A stretch of DNA of 64,000 nt from Pelagerythrobacter marinus (lineage in GTDB: Bacteria > Pseudomonadota > Alphaproteobacteria > Sphingomonadales > Sphingomonadaceae). This document shows positions 16,675 through 27,474 of the stretch, piece after piece. Position numbers and translations under genes: made by a program. The first letter of the stretch is position 1. Every line of letters starts with the position of its first letter. The notes beneath the pieces were generated by a model. The model was given only the letters and a program-made list of their open reading frames with translations. It ran no database searches and had not been told where the DNA came from. The stretch covers positions 248,001 to 312,000 of the forward strand of contig NZ_WTYO01000004.1 in assembly GCF_009827515.1 (NCBI RefSeq), written 5' to 3'.

Positions 16675-16734
16675 TGACCTCTCGCCCATATGTCGCCCCC
16701 TATCGGCAAGTGCAGGCCAAAGCGCAAGCGAGGC

Positions 16735-16752
16735 TGAATATGTATGCGATGC
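16735..16752 (+). promoter_or_regulatory. Shared 18-bp motif upstream of zwf
   Basis: Identical copy of TGAATATGTATGCGATGC found before glk, here 78 nt from the zwf ATG and inside the divergent lacI-zwf intergenic region. CTAG at 16777-16780 follows at the same spacing as at glk. Probably a binding site or extended promoter coordinating glucose phosphorylation and the Entner-Doudoroff genes. Confidence 0.6.
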
Positions 16753-16812
16753 ACTGGCGCCCGGGGGGATGCCTGCCTAGGTAGTCAGGCGACGAGCGAA
16801 AGGCATCGACGC

Positions 16813-18252
16813 ATGAGCTTTACCGCAGATCGGCTGGTCCTGTTCGGCGCCACGGGCGACCTCGCGCAGCGCATGTTGCTGCCGTCGCTCTGCGCGCTCG
16901 ACCACGACGGCCTCCTCGCGCCCGACCTGAAGATCGTGGGCACCGCGCGGTCGGACCTCGACGAAGGCGGGTTCCGCAACTTCGCGCGCGAGGCGCTGGA
17001 AACCTACCTGCCGGCCAACCGGCGCGGCGGCATGGCCGATTTCCTCAACCGCCTCACCTACCAGCCGCTCGATGCGACGACGCTGGAAGGGTACAACGAC
17101 CTTGCCGCCCGCGTGGGCGAGCCGGCGCGCGGGCTGGCGATCTTCCTGTCCACCGCGCCCAGCCTGTTCGAACCGACGATCCGCGGGCTGCAGCACGCCG
17201 GGCTGGACGGCCCCAACGTGCGCATGTGCCTCGAAAAGCCGCTCGGCACCGACCTTGCCACCAGTTGCGAGATCAACGACGCGGTCGCCGCCGCCTTTCC
17301 CGAAGAGCGGATTTTCCGGATCGATCACTACCTGGGCAAGGAAACGGTGCAGAACCTGCTTGCCCTGCGCTTCGCCAACATCCTGTTCGAACCGCTGTGG
17401 AACGCCGCGCATATCGAACACGTTCAGATCACCGTGGCGGAAACGGTCGGCCTCGAAGGGCGCGTCGCCTTCTACGACGACGCCGGTGCGCTGCGCGACA
17501 TGGTGCAGAACCACATGCTGCAACTGCTGGCGCTGGTCGCGATGGAACCGCCGGGCAGCTTCGACGCGACCGCCGTCCGCGACGAGAAGGTCAAGGTCCT
17601 GCGCAGCCTGCGCCGCGTGGTCGAGGGCGAGACCGTGACCGGCCAGTACCGCGCCGGGGCGATCCAGGGCGAGGCCGTGCCCGGCTACGACGAGGAACTG
17701 GGCAGGGTTTCCGACACCGAGACCTTCGTGGCGATCAAGGCCCACGTCGACAACTGGCGCTGGAAGGGCGTGCCCTTCTACTTGCGCACGGGCAAGCGGA
17801 TGCCCGAACGCGTGACCGAGATCGTCGTCCAGTTCCGCCCGATCCCCCATTCGATCTTCGAAGGCAAGGGCGCGAAAGTTCAGGCGAACAAGCTGGTCAT
17901 CGGCATCCAGCCGGAAGAGAACATCACGCTCTCGCTGATGGCGAAAGTGCCCGGGCTCGACCGCGAGGGGATCCGGCTGCGCAGCGTGCCGCTGAACATC
18001 GCCATGCCGCACGCCTTTTCCGGCGCGGTCCGCCGGATCGCCTACGAACGCCTGCTGCTCGACCTGCTCGAAGGCGACCAGACCCTGTTCGTCCGCCGCG
18101 ACGAGGTGGAGGCGCAGTGGGAATGGATCGACGCGATCCGCGCCGGCTGGGCCGCCCAGGGCCTGCAGCCGCGCACCTACATGTCGGGCAGCTGGGGCCC
18201 CAGCGCCGCCATCGCCCTCGCCGAACGCGACGGGGTGACCTGGCATGAATAG
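16813..18252 (+). CDS. zwf: Glucose-6-phosphate 1-dehydrogenase
   Basis: Oxidises glucose-6-phosphate to 6-phosphogluconolactone with NAD(P)+. 479 residues: Rossmann fold with FGATGDLAQR (11-20), substrate-binding EKPLG (141-145), and the active-site signature RIDHYLGKE (169-177, with His172 and Lys176). The start at ATG 16813 begins with the family's usual N terminus; an open frame back to 16744 would place the translation start inside the regulatory motif. First gene of zwf-edd-eda, with 48 nt to edd. A lactonase gene (pgl), often found between these genes, is absent. Confidence 0.96.
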   Translation: MSFTADRLVLFGATGDLAQRMLLPSLCALDHDGLLAPDLKIVGTARSDLDEGGFRNFAREALETYLPANRRGGMADFLNRLTYQPLDATTLEGYNDLAARVGEPARGLAIFLSTAPSLFEPTIRGLQHAGLDGPNVRMCLEKPLGTDLATSCEINDAVAAAFPEERIFRIDHYLGKETVQNLLALRFANILFEPLWNAAHIEHVQITVAETVGLEGRVAFYDDAGALRDMVQNHMLQLLALVAMEPPGSFDATAVRDEKVKVLRSLRRVVEGETVTGQYRAGAIQGEAVPGYDEELGRVSDTETFVAIKAHVDNWRWKGVPFYLRTGKRMPERVTEIVVQFRPIPHSIFEGKGAKVQANKLVIGIQPEENITLSLMAKVPGLDREGIRLRSVPLNIAMPHAFSGAVRRIAYERLLLDLLEGDQTLFVRRDEVEAQWEWIDAIRAGWAAQGLQPRTYMSGSWGPSAAIALAERDGVTWHE

Positions 18253-18300
18253 CCTCCGCCCCGCCGCCCTGCCCCCGCAACCCAGCGAAAGGAGGTTCGC

Positions 18301-20109
<1,809 letters not shown>

Positions 20110-20113
20110 ACCG

Positions 20114-20728
20114 ATGACCGATATTGCCACCCTGATGAATACCGCCCCCGTGATCCCGGTGATCGTGATCGACGAGGTGGCCGACGCGGTGCCGCTGGCC
20201 CAGGCGCTGGTCGCAGGGGGGCTGCCGGTGCTGGAGGTGACGATGCGCACCCCGGCGGCGCTGGAAGCGATCGCGGAGATGAAGCAGGTTCCCGGCGCGA
20301 TCGTCGGCGCGGGCACGGTCACCAACGAACACGAGCTGGACCAGGCCATGGAAGCCGGCAGCAGCTTCATCGTCTCGCCCGGGCTGACCGAGCCGCTCGG
20401 CCGGGCGGCAATCGACCGCAACGTGCCGTTCCTGCCCGGCGTCGCCAGCGCGGGCGACGTGATGCGCGGCCTCGACCTGGGGCTGACCCATTTCAAGTTC
20501 TTCCCGGCGATGGCCGCCGGCGGGCTTCCCGCGCTGAAGGCGCTGGCCGCGCCCTTCGGCCTGTGCCGTTTCTGCCCCACCGGCGGGATCGGGCCGGACA
20601 ACGCGGCCGAATGGCTCGCCTTCGAGTCGGTCCTGTGCGTCGGGGGCAGCTGGGTCGCCCCGCGCGGCACGCCCGACAAGCCCGCGATCGAGGATCTCGC
20701 CCGGCAGGCTGCCGCGCTGGCGCGCTGA
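20114..20728 (+). CDS. eda: KDPG aldolase (bifunctional 4-hydroxy-2-oxoglutarate aldolase type)
   Basis: Cleaves KDPG to pyruvate and glyceraldehyde-3-phosphate, the last step specific to the Entner-Doudoroff pathway. TIM-barrel class I aldolase of 204 residues: catalytic Glu41 (LEVTMRT) and Schiff-base Lys128 (THFKFFPA), then the phosphate-binding CPTGGIG. The ATG 4 nt after the edd stop keeps it in the same operon. A G+C-rich hairpin follows about 35 nt after the stop. Confidence 0.96.
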   Translation: MTDIATLMNTAPVIPVIVIDEVADAVPLAQALVAGGLPVLEVTMRTPAALEAIAEMKQVPGAIVGAGTVTNEHELDQAMEAGSSFIVSPGLTEPLGRAAIDRNVPFLPGVASAGDVMRGLDLGLTHFKFFPAMAAGGLPALKALAAPFGLCRFCPTGGIGPDNAAEWLAFESVLCVGGSWVAPRGTPDKPAIEDLARQAAALAR

Positions 20729-20764
20729 CGCTCCCCGCGCGCGGCGTTAACTTTTGCCCGGACC

Positions 20765-20783
20765 GCGTCCCCCCGCGGGACGC
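20765..20783 (+). terminator. Hairpin after eda, possible terminator
   Basis: Perfect 7-bp inverted repeat GCGTCCC / GGGACGC with a 5-nt loop (CCCGC) between eda and the L,D-transpeptidase gene. No T-run follows, so factor-independent termination is uncertain. Confidence 0.4.
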
Positions 20784-20833
20784 CTCGCGCTTCGCACTGG
20801 AACGCCGGGCGCGCCGGGCGCATAGTGCCGGGC

Positions 20834-21610
20834 ATGGACCCGATGCTGAAATGGATTGGCGGCGCGACCGCCGCATGTGTTCTCCTGTTCGGCGGCGCCA
20901 CGCTGGCGAGCGGAATGTGGCCCCGCGGCGAAGCGACCGGGGCGGCCGCTGCACCGGGCGCGACCGCGATACCGGTGGACGAGGCGGCGCTGGCGGCCGG
21001 CGATGGCGATGGCGACGCCGAAGGCAAGGGCACGACCCGCGCCGAAGACGCTGCCGCGGGCAAGGACGATGGCCCCGCCCTGGCCCGCACCGCCGACAGG
21101 CAGAGCGCGGCGCCGGAGCCGAAGCCCGCCTCTGCCGGGACGGGCGACGACTTTGTGGTCAAGCGCATCCTGCCGATCGACGGGCCGATCAAGTACGGCG
21201 AGTGGCACTGGGACGACGAGGGCGTTCCCCCCGGTCCGCTGGTCATCACGGTGGACCTGGAAGCGCGGGTGATCTCGATCTTCCGCGGCGGGTATGAAAT
21301 CGGCGCGGCCGCGGCCATGCTGGGCACCGAGGCTCACCCCACCCCGGTCGGCACGTTCCCGATCATTTCCAAGGAACGGCACAACGTCTCGGAGAAATAC
21401 GGCAATGCGCCGATGCCCTGGACCTTGCGCCTGACGCTGGACGGAATTGCCATTCACGGCGGATCGGAAGTCGAGAACGGCTATGCCAGCCACGGGTGCA
21501 TCGCGATCCCCGACCCGCTTGCCAGCCGCCTGTTCGCGATCGCGAAGAAGGGCGACAAGGTCATCATCACCCGCGGCGAAACGATGCAGCTGGGCGATTC
21601 GATCATCTGA
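20834..21610 (+). CDS. L,D-transpeptidase (YkuD domain)
   Basis: Envelope enzyme forming 3-3 peptidoglycan cross-links or attaching proteins to peptidoglycan. 258 residues: N-terminal membrane anchor or signal (about 5-27), an Ala/Asp/Gly-rich linker to about 105, and a YkuD domain of about 133-250 with the active-site signature HGG...SHGCIAI (His208, His220, Cys222). ATG 20834 chosen; GTG 20825 would add three residues. Its stop directly abuts the stop of tilS on the other strand with no spacer (TGATCA). Confidence 0.9.
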   Translation: MDPMLKWIGGATAACVLLFGGATLASGMWPRGEATGAAAAPGATAIPVDEAALAAGDGDGDAEGKGTTRAEDAAAGKDDGPALARTADRQSAAPEPKPASAGTGDDFVVKRILPIDGPIKYGEWHWDDEGVPPGPLVITVDLEARVISIFRGGYEIGAAAAMLGTEAHPTPVGTFPIISKERHNVSEKYGNAPMPWTLRLTLDGIAIHGGSEVENGYASHGCIAIPDPLASRLFAIAKKGDKVIITRGETMQLGDSII

Positions 21611-22564
21611 TCAGCCGCTGCGGCGCGGGGCCTCGCGCGCGAAGAGCCATGCCTCGCCCTCGGCCCGCGCCATCACGCCGGCCAGGTTCGCCGCGCCCCC
21701 GCCTTCCAGCCTTTCGACCAGCGCGGCGACCTGTCCGCCCCGCGGCCGCGCGGACAGCGCCTGCAGGATGCGTTGCACCACGCGGTACCTGACGAGGCGC
21801 GGCCCCTCCGGCCGATAGCGGAAACCGCCCGCCTCGCGCGAAACGCCGCGCGCGAACGCGTCGTCGGCAATGGCGGCGATCGTCACTTCCGCCTCTGCCA
21901 GGAGGCGCGCGCTCGTGGCGATGGCCACCGGGTCGAGCCAGTCCGCCGCGGCCATCGCCTGCCTGATCCGCGCCCGGTCATAGGCCGGATCGCGGTTCGA
22001 AGGATCGTCCACGGGGGTGATCCCGGCGGCTTCCACCACCGCGGACAATTCCGCCCGGCGCCAGGCCAGCAGGGGCCGCACGACCGGCCGCCCGCACGGC
22101 AGCGGCGCGCATTCGCGGATCCCGGCCAGCCCCGACAGACCGCTGCCGCGGTTGAGCCGCATCAGCAGCGTTTCGGCCTGGTCGTCGGCATGATGGGCGG
22201 TCGCCAGCGCGTCGAGCGAGCGGCGCTCCACCCACGCGCCCAGCGCGGCATAGCGCGCGGCGCGGGCGCGGTCCTGCACGTTGCCATCGTCCAGCGCGAC
22301 CGGCAGGGTCGCGTGCTCGATGCCCAGGCGGTGACAGAGGCCGGCGACCATCGCCGCTTCGGCCGCGCTTTCATCGCGCAGACCGTGATCGACCGTCGCA
22401 GCCTCGACCCGTCCGGGCAGGGCCGCGTGGGCGAGCAGGAGCAGGGCCAGGCTGTCGGGGCCGCCCGAAACCGCGATGCCGAGCCTTTCGCCCTCCGCCG
22501 GCCAGACCCGCGCGAGATCGGCGCGAAAGCGCTCTAGGCTGTCGGGATCGGGCGGGCCGTCAAT
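21611..22564 (-). CDS. tilS: tRNA(Ile)-lysidine synthase, non-standard start
   Basis: Converts C34 of tRNA-Ile(CAU) to lysidine with ATP; essential for AUA decoding. The ATP-binding PP-loop SGGPDS and following LALLLLAH are in frame, as is the TVDHGLRDE segment, but no ATG, GTG or TTG exists between the preceding in-frame stop and the PP-loop. The first standard start (22351) would delete the ATP site. The most natural initiator is ATT at 22564, overlapping the cpoB stop (AATTGA) as in a coupled operon and giving 317 residues. An ATC just before the PP-loop is the alternative. Confidence 0.85.
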   Translation of the reverse strand: MDGPPDPDSLERFRADLARVWPAEGERLGIAVSGGPDSLALLLLAHAALPGRVEAATVDHGLRDESAAEAAMVAGLCHRLGIEHATLPVALDDGNVQDRARAARYAALGAWVERRSLDALATAHHADDQAETLLMRLNRGSGLSGLAGIRECAPLPCGRPVVRPLLAWRRAELSAVVEAAGITPVDDPSNRDPAYDRARIRQAMAAADWLDPVAIATSARLLAEAEVTIAAIADDAFARGVSREAGGFRYRPEGPRLVRYRVVQRILQALSARPRGGQVAALVERLEGGGAANLAGVMARAEGEAWLFAREAPRRSG

Positions 22565-23510
22565 TGCAGGTCACCTTGCGGCGATTGGCCTCGTACTGGT
22601 CGGAAAGGCGGCCGGCCGCGATCGCCGGATAAGTCTCGGCGAATTCGGCCAGCGCGATGCAGGCGCGACTGGTGTCGTTCGACGCGATCATCGCCTCGGC
22701 CAGGTAGAGCAGGCTGTCGGGGGCGCGCGCGGCCTGCTTGTCCGCCTGGTAGTTCCGCAGGAACCAGGGCGCGGCCTCGGCCGGCTTGCCCGCATCGAGG
22801 TAGGCCCGGCCGAGCAGGTTGCGGCCATAGGTCGTGCGCCAGTGATCGGGATATTTCTCGACGAACAGCGTCAGTTGCTGCTGCGCCTCGGGGTAGAAGC
22901 CGGCGTTCCACAGGCGGTAGCCGTAGGAATACTCGTCGTCGCCCGGATCGTCGGTCTGCGGCTTGGCGATTTCCTGCACCGCCGCCAGCCGCGCCGCCGT
23001 GGGGCCGGTCGCCGGCTGCTGCGCGCCGGCGGACGAAGCGCCGCCGGTCATCGCGGAAAGGTTTTCCTGCGCCGCGCCGCCATTGCCGCTGCCATTGCCG
23101 GTAGCGTCGGCGGCGGGCGCGCCGGTGGCAGGCGCCGCGCCGCGCGTCACCTCCAGCGCGGCGAGACGGCTTTCGAGCTGCCCCAGGGCATTGGTGTTGT
23201 TCTCGGTCTGCGCGGTGAGCGACTGGATCTGGCCCTCCAGCGCGTCGAGACGGGCGAGAATGTCGGTCACCGCGGTCGTGGACGGTGCCGCCGCGGTGCT
23301 GCCCTGCTGCGCCGGGCCGGTGATCTCCGGCTGGAAGAAACGCCCTTCGGGCCCGGGGAAGACGGTGCGCTGCAAGGCGCGCACTTCGGCCTCCAGCTTG
23401 CGCAGGCGCGCCTCGGCACTGCCGTCCTGGGCCAGGGCCGGTGCCGGAACGGCCCCGACCGATACGATTGCCAGTACGCCAAGAAGTGCACGGCCCGTGC
23501 GGCTGCTCAT
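22560..23510 (-). CDS. cpoB: CpoB/YbgF cell-division coordinator
   Basis: Periplasmic TPR protein that in E. coli coordinates PBP1B and Tol function during septation. 316 residues: signal peptide 1-27 (APALA cleavage), an N-terminal coiled coil with repeated L/E/R heptads (about 30-110), an Ala/Gly-rich linker, and C-terminal TPRs (about 195-310) starting at YSYGYRLWNAGFYPEA. Start ATG 23510 has AGGAG upstream; the frame stays open further 5' with no signal-like sequence. Followed by tilS with stop/start overlap. The tol-pal genes that often precede cpoB are not here. Confidence 0.88.
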   Translation of the reverse strand: MSSRTGRALLGVLAIVSVGAVPAPALAQDGSAEARLRKLEAEVRALQRTVFPGPEGRFFQPEITGPAQQGSTAAAPSTTAVTDILARLDALEGQIQSLTAQTENNTNALGQLESRLAALEVTRGAAPATGAPAADATGNGSGNGGAAQENLSAMTGGASSAGAQQPATGPTAARLAAVQEIAKPQTDDPGDDEYSYGYRLWNAGFYPEAQQQLTLFVEKYPDHWRTTYGRNLLGRAYLDAGKPAEAAPWFLRNYQADKQAARAPDSLLYLAEAMIASNDTSRACIALAEFAETYPAIAAGRLSDQYEANRRKVTCN

Positions 23511-23671
23511 GTCAAGTTCGCTCCTGTCCCTCGATCCGCGCCGCCCGGCGCTGCGCCCCCTTGAAGGCACCACGTTTGCCGAACTGCGCCTGAATGGCGG
23601 CGATTTTTTGCCTCAAACGATCGCCCCTGTCGAGGCGTTCGGGCGGTAAAGCGGGGGAAATCTAACCCGGT

Positions 23672-24523
23672 TTACGCCCCGCCCGCGCCGGCTTCGGCCT
23701 GCCCCGCGGACGGCGCCTCATCCGCCGCGCCGGCATCGGCCCGGGCCAGCAGGGCCTCCGCGCTGACCGGCACGTCGCGCACGATCTCGTCCTCTTCCGA
23801 AAGCTTGGGCACGCTGCGGCCGCCGACGGTTATCGCCAGGGCATAGGGGCGCCCGGTCCAGACCAGCGGACCATCGGCATCGGCGGGAACGGTATAGGTC
23901 TCGCCGCGCGCCATCTGCTTCTGCATCAGCTGTTCGCCATTGGCGTCGTAGAACTTGACCCAGGTATTGTCTTCCAGCGCGGTGAAGACGACCGGGCCGC
24001 CGGCCGGCGGCGGCGCGGCATCGGCGCGCGCATCGGCCGCGCCCTCGCCGGCCGCGGCCACCTCGGCTTCCGGCGCGGTGATCGGCCCGGGCCCCGCGCC
24101 GGGAAAGAAGTAGTCCTTGAAATAGGCGAAGCCGCCCGCGACCAGGAGGACCACCGCCAGCGCGCTGAGCCAGGCGAGCCCGCGCGACGGGACGCGGGCC
24201 GGGTCGCCCGGTTCGAAGCTGGCGCCGTGCGGCTGCTCGCGCTCCTGCACCGCGCCCGTTTCCTCGCGCACCTGGCGCGCGATCTCGCCTTCGTCGAGGC
24301 CCACGGCCTTGGCGTAAGTGCGCGAGAAGCCGATCGCGTAAGTGCGCGCCGGAAGGGCGGCGAAATCGCCCGCCTCGATCACTTCGAGGTGCCGTTGCGG
24401 AATGCGCGTCTCGGCCGCGACCTGCTCGACCGTCAGGCCCGCTTCCTCGCGCGCCCGGCGCAAACGCTGGCCCGCGCCCTCCAGTGGCAGCTCGCCAGGA
24501 GTTTCACTTGTTTCGTCTGACAT
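23672..24523 (-). CDS. RodZ-like helix-turn-helix membrane protein (DUF4115)
   Basis: Bitopic inner-membrane protein of 283 residues. The cytoplasmic HTH_25 domain covers about 16-85 (LRRAREEAGLTVEQVAAETRI...), with one TM helix at about 116-136, an Ala/Pro-rich periplasmic linker and a C-terminal DUF4115 beta domain (about 178-255). RodZ links MreB filaments to the elongation machinery; alphaproteobacterial members share this architecture. It lies 133 nt downstream of ptsP and upstream of cpoB/tilS on the same strand. The sequence before its ATG is A+T-richer and may carry a promoter. Confidence 0.85.
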   Translation of the reverse strand: MSDETSETPGELPLEGAGQRLRRAREEAGLTVEQVAAETRIPQRHLEVIEAGDFAALPARTYAIGFSRTYAKAVGLDEGEIARQVREETGAVQEREQPHGASFEPGDPARVPSRGLAWLSALAVVLLVAGGFAYFKDYFFPGAGPGPITAPEAEVAAAGEGAADARADAAPPPAGGPVVFTALEDNTWVKFYDANGEQLMQKQMARGETYTVPADADGPLVWTGRPYALAITVGGRSVPKLSEEDEIVRDVPVSAEALLARADAGAADEAPSAGQAEAGAGGA

Positions 24524-24656
24524 GCCGTCCCTAGCGTACCCGAAATAATACGGCCCGATTGATAGTAACCGGACAATAGCGGGCGCGCCACCCTGTCAAG
24601 CCGATCGCCGGGCCCCTGCCGGGCTTTGCGACGGAAGGGCGCAGGGGAGCGACGGT

Positions 24657-26927
24657 TCAGTCGGTTTCGATGCCGCGTTCCTGCGCCCAGGCGGTGAGCG
24701 CGCCGCGCATGTCCTGCGGCGGGGCGGCGAGCCAGCCCTGCATCGCCTTTTCCAGTTCGGCCAGGTCCACCTGGCGCACCAGCGCCTTGATCGGCCCGAC
24801 CGCGACCGGGGTGATCGAAAGCCGCCGGAATCCCAGCCCGAGGAGGGCCAGGGCCTCCAGCCGCCGGCCGCCCATCTCGCCGCAGACGCCAAGGTCCACC
24901 CCGCTGCCCGCGGTGGCCTGGGCGATCCGGCGCAGGAAACGCAGGATCGCCGGGCTCAACCAGTCGTAGCGCTCTGCCAGCTTGGGGTTGGCGCGATCGG
25001 CGGCGAAGAGGAACTGCGTCAGGTCGTTGGTCCCGACCGAGAGGAAGGACAGGCGCGGCACCATCTGGTCGAGCACTTCGGCCAGCGCCGGCACTTCCAG
25101 CATTGCACCGTAACGGATCGCTTCGGGCAGGATCTTCTTCTTGCGCCGCAAGTGCGCCAGCTGGCTGTCGAACACGGCCTTGGCGGCATCGAATTCCCAC
25201 GGTTCGCTGACCATCGGGAACATGACGTGCAGCGAACGCCCGGCCGCCGCCTCCAGCAGCGCGCGGGCCTGGACTTTCAGCAGCCCTTCGCGTTCGAGCG
25301 CCAGGCGCAGGGCGCGCCAGCCCATGGCGGGATTCTCGTCGTTCTCGAACTCGCTTTCGCGCAAGTACGGCAGGGCCTTGTCGCCCCCGATATCGACGGT
25401 GCGGAAGATCACCGGCCGGTCGCCCGCGGCGTCGAGGACATCGCGGTAGAGGCGGAATTGCCGCTCGCGCTGGGGCAGGGTCGCGGAAACGAGGAACTGG
25501 AACTCGGTCCGGAACAGGCCGATCCCGTCGGCCCCGACCAGCGGCAGGGCGGAGATGTCGTCGCGCAGGCCGGCGTTTATCATCACCTCGATCCGCGTCC
25601 CGCAGCGGGTGAAGGGCTCCACGTCGCGCAGTTCGGCATAGTGCGCCTGCCGCTCGCGCGACTTGGCGAAGCGGGCGGCGAAGGCATCGACGACCTGCTG
25701 CGCCGGGCGGGCGACGGCATTGCCGTTATCGGCATCGAGCAGGACGAGATCCCCTTCCTGCACCATGCCGCGCAGCCCCCGCACGCGGCCGAGCACCGGC
25801 ACGCCCATGGCCCGCGCGACGATCACCACGTGCGCGGTCAGCGAGCCTTCTTCGAGGATCACGCCCTTCAGGCGGCGGCGGTCGTATTCGAGCAGTTCGG
25901 CCGGGCCGAGGTTCTTGGCGATCAGGATCGCGTCCCCCCGCAGGCCCTGGCTGGCGGCGGTGCCGATCTGGCCCGAGACGATCCGCAGCAGCCGGTTGGC
26001 GAGATCCTCCAGGTCGTGCATCCGGTCCTGCAGCAGGGGATCGTCGATTTCGCGCATGCGCATCCGGGTGCGTTGCTGGACCCGCTCGATCGCGGCTTCC
26101 GCCGTCAGGCCGGAATCGATCGCCTCGTTGATGCGCCGGCTCCATCCTTCGTCGTAGGCGAACATCTTGTAGGTCTTGAGAACCTCTTCGTGTTCGCCGC
26201 CGACGCCGAACTCGGCCCGGTCGGCCAGGTTGTCGATCTGGTCGCGCATCCGATCGAACGCGCGATAGACGCGCTGGCGCTCGGCCTCGATGTCGTCGGC
26301 CATGACCTGGTCGATCGTGATCCGCGGCTGGTGATAGACGGCGACCCCGCTGCCCAGCCCCTTGACCAGCGGCAGGCCCGCCACGGTCGCCGGCCCGGTG
26401 TCGGCCGGGGCGAGGCCGCGCGCTTCCTCCTCGTCGATCAGCTCGTTGTTCGAAATCAGTTCCGACAGGACCATGGCGGTGGTCTGCAGCGCCTCGATCT
26501 CGACATCCTCGTACCGGCGCGGGTCGAGATGCTGCACGCACAGCACGCCCACCGCCCGCTCGCGATAGACGATCGGCACCCCGGCGAAGGAATGGAACTT
26601 CTCCTCCCCCGTCTCGGGCCGGTACTGGAAATCGGGATGGGCCTTCGCCTCGGCCAGGTTCAGCGTCTCGACATTGTCGGCGATCGTGCCGACCAGCCCC
26701 TCGCCGATCGCCATGCGGGTGACGTGGACCGCCTCTGCGTTCAGGCCGTGCGTGGCGACCAGCTCCAGCATCCCCTCGCGCAGGAGGTAGATCGAGCAGA
26801 CCTCGCTATCGAGGCATTCGGCGATGATGTCGACGACCTGGTCGAGCTTGCCCTGCGCGTGAAGGCGCGAGGCCATCACTTCGTGCAGGCGGGTCAGGAT
26901 CTGGCGGGCTGCGACTGCGGCGCTCAT
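24657..26927 (-). CDS. ptsP: Phosphoenolpyruvate-protein phosphotransferase PtsP (EI-Ntr)
   Basis: First enzyme of the nitrogen-related phosphotransferase system; autophosphorylates from PEP and passes phosphate to HPr/NPr. 756 residues: N-terminal GAF domain (about 15-160) typical of EI-Ntr, a PEP-utilisers N domain, the swivelling phospho-His domain with His366 (EGSLTAHVVIVARAMG), and a C-terminal TIM barrel with the LGVCGEMGG signature. HPr and EIIA partners are not in this window. In alphaproteobacteria this pathway influences K+ homeostasis, polymer storage and (p)ppGpp, so its link to carbon genes here is regulatory at most. Confidence 0.94.
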   Translation of the reverse strand: MSAAVAARQILTRLHEVMASRLHAQGKLDQVVDIIAECLDSEVCSIYLLREGMLELVATHGLNAEAVHVTRMAIGEGLVGTIADNVETLNLAEAKAHPDFQYRPETGEEKFHSFAGVPIVYRERAVGVLCVQHLDPRRYEDVEIEALQTTAMVLSELISNNELIDEEEARGLAPADTGPATVAGLPLVKGLGSGVAVYHQPRITIDQVMADDIEAERQRVYRAFDRMRDQIDNLADRAEFGVGGEHEEVLKTYKMFAYDEGWSRRINEAIDSGLTAEAAIERVQQRTRMRMREIDDPLLQDRMHDLEDLANRLLRIVSGQIGTAASQGLRGDAILIAKNLGPAELLEYDRRRLKGVILEEGSLTAHVVIVARAMGVPVLGRVRGLRGMVQEGDLVLLDADNGNAVARPAQQVVDAFAARFAKSRERQAHYAELRDVEPFTRCGTRIEVMINAGLRDDISALPLVGADGIGLFRTEFQFLVSATLPQRERQFRLYRDVLDAAGDRPVIFRTVDIGGDKALPYLRESEFENDENPAMGWRALRLALEREGLLKVQARALLEAAAGRSLHVMFPMVSEPWEFDAAKAVFDSQLAHLRRKKKILPEAIRYGAMLEVPALAEVLDQMVPRLSFLSVGTNDLTQFLFAADRANPKLAERYDWLSPAILRFLRRIAQATAGSGVDLGVCGEMGGRRLEALALLGLGFRRLSITPVAVGPIKALVRQVDLAELEKAMQGWLAAPPQDMRGALTAWAQERGIETD

Positions 26928-27147
26928 GCAAAGCCGCCTATACCAAAAGCGCGCGCTGGGGAACGGCGCTTACGCTACGAAATTGCACCGCCGTGGCCGC
27001 GAACCGGGCCGATCCGCACCCGCACGGCCCGATGGCGAGAGGCGCCGTTGCCATGCGCCGGCGCGAGGAACGCGCGATCGCCCCGCGCGGGGCGGGGCGT
27101 CCCGACCGATGGGCCGGCCGGGCCGCGCACGTGCTGGAACAGGCGCT

Positions 27148-27303
27148 TCAGATCGTGGAAAGCTCTTCCTTGATCCTGAGCTTCTGCCGCTTGATGGCCT
27201 GGATCGTCGCCGCGTCGGGCACGGGCCGGTTCAACTCGTCGCGAAGACGCTCCTCGAGGCCGGCGTGCTTGCTCTGCAGGGCATTGGCGTGGGACGATAC
27301 CAT
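27148..27303 (-). CDS. ydcH: YdcH/DUF465 small protein (51 aa)
   Basis: Short alpha-helical protein of 51 residues: MVSSHANALQSKHAGLEERL, then a Pro-containing hinge and the basic helix IKRQKLRIKEEL that characterises DUF465. A perfect AAGGAG lies 8 nt before the ATG at 27303. Function unknown; family members are small helical-hairpin cytosolic proteins. Divergent from a second DUF465 gene 171 bp away. Confidence 0.85.
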   Translation of the reverse strand: MVSSHANALQSKHAGLEERLRDELNRPVPDAATIQAIKRQKLRIKEELSTI

Positions 27304-27474
27304 TGTGTGCTCTCCTTTGGTTGAACACCGTTAGGACAGCGACTCGCCTTCGCGGTCGAGCCGCGTGCAGCTATAGAACCACAAGCGCGCCCGCTTGCGA
27401 AGTCCCCCGATTGCGCATTTCGACGGGACCGGGCAGAGGCGCGGTGAAACGAAACGGCGTGGAATCGGCCCCGG

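Noticed and set aside
16744-16812. Upstream extension of zwf
   Set aside because: The added 23 residues are not like any G6PD N terminus and would place the translation start inside the motif shared with glk.
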